Below the pieces are notes generated by a model. That model did no database searches, was not told where the DNA came from, and worked only from the letters and a program-made list of their open reading frames with translations. A stretch of 51,373 bases of DNA. Origin: Planctomycetota bacterium (GTDB lineage Bacteria > Planctomycetota > Planctomycetia > Pirellulales > UBA1268). This document shows positions 51,326 through 51,373 of the stretch, in pieces (within the stretch, counting starts at the first letter, position 1; each line of letters begins with the position of its first letter). The position numbers were made by a program, and so were the translations under genes. The stretch spans positions 1 through 51,373 of the forward strand of contig VGZO01000030.1 in NCBI GenBank assembly GCA_016872555.1. Direction: 5' to 3'.

Positions 51326-51373
51326 CGGGATCCCATGTCACGGTGCGGACGGCCCGTGAGAAGGGCGGTTTCA

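Noticed and set aside
1-51373. CRISPR arrays, tRNA or rRNA genes
   Set aside because: No regularly spaced repeats other than the 26-bp array without spacers, and no tRNA-like T-loop or rRNA core sequence was found on reading both strands.

Overview
The window is high-GC DNA from the chromosome of a member of the Planctomycetota, most likely of the Pirellulales type. No marker gene settles the genus. The assignment rests on protein families that are concentrated in this phylum: DUF1549/DUF1553 proteins with a planctomycete cytochrome c domain, Tat-exported DUF1501 proteins, DUF1559 pseudopilin-like proteins, a BBP7-like barrel, the PLEARLALS export motif, and an ECF sigma factor paired with a serine/threonine kinase. 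Only one gene shows its function through a well-known mobile-element family (IS21), and many proteins here are families without an assigned biochemical role.

Layout. 1-1016: start of a leftward secreted protein cut by the window edge, then gene-free DNA with nested inverted repeats. 1020-5644: a two-gene rightward operon (cytochrome c/DUF1549/DUF1553 protein, then DUF1501). 5657-10510: small membrane protein, outer-membrane barrel, a 26-bp tandem repeat between convergent genes, a ketosynthase homologue without the catalytic cysteine, a membrane-anchored nuclease, and an LRR lipoprotein. 10536-16448: a second DUF1549/DUF1553-DUF1501 pair reading left, and a lone DUF1501 gene reading right. 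16545-25700: a four-gene leftward operon (DUF1501, PPC-domain protein, Ig-like/DUF1549/DUF1553, cytochrome c/WD40/coiled coil).

25808-30469: a DUF58, transglutaminase-like, MoxR operon ending in a clear intrinsic terminator. 30611-36823: a prepilin-peptidase homologue, a lipoprotein, two pseudopilin-like proteins, a PqaA-type hydrolase and a Uma2 nuclease. 36974-38202: an AAA/DUF4143 ATPase gene with a perfect 13-bp palindrome just before its start. 38229-44650: sugar-phosphate isomerase-like protein, a 1102-residue secreted protein with two aspartic-protease motifs and four fibronectin-like repeats, a secreted rhodanese, and a purple-acid-phosphatase-like enzyme.

44847-51373 is a decaying or mobile region. 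A sigma factor gene has an apparent frameshift and its kinase partner is truncated. A VapBC-like pair has an amber codon in the antitoxin and only the first strand of the toxin. An apparently complete IS21-family element (istA/istB) sits against the C-terminal remnant of an ISL3-family transposase, which is followed by the C-terminal remnant of an IS91-family transposase.

The most unusual recurring theme is enzymes that keep their fold signatures but lack the expected catalytic residues: the ketosynthase (Cys to Asp), the transglutaminase (Cys to Asp and Asp to Glu) and the A24 peptidase homologue (both Asp lost). All three are read directly from the translated sequence; what they now do is unknown. 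The strongest candidate for an undescribed system is the four-gene exported operon at 16545-25700.
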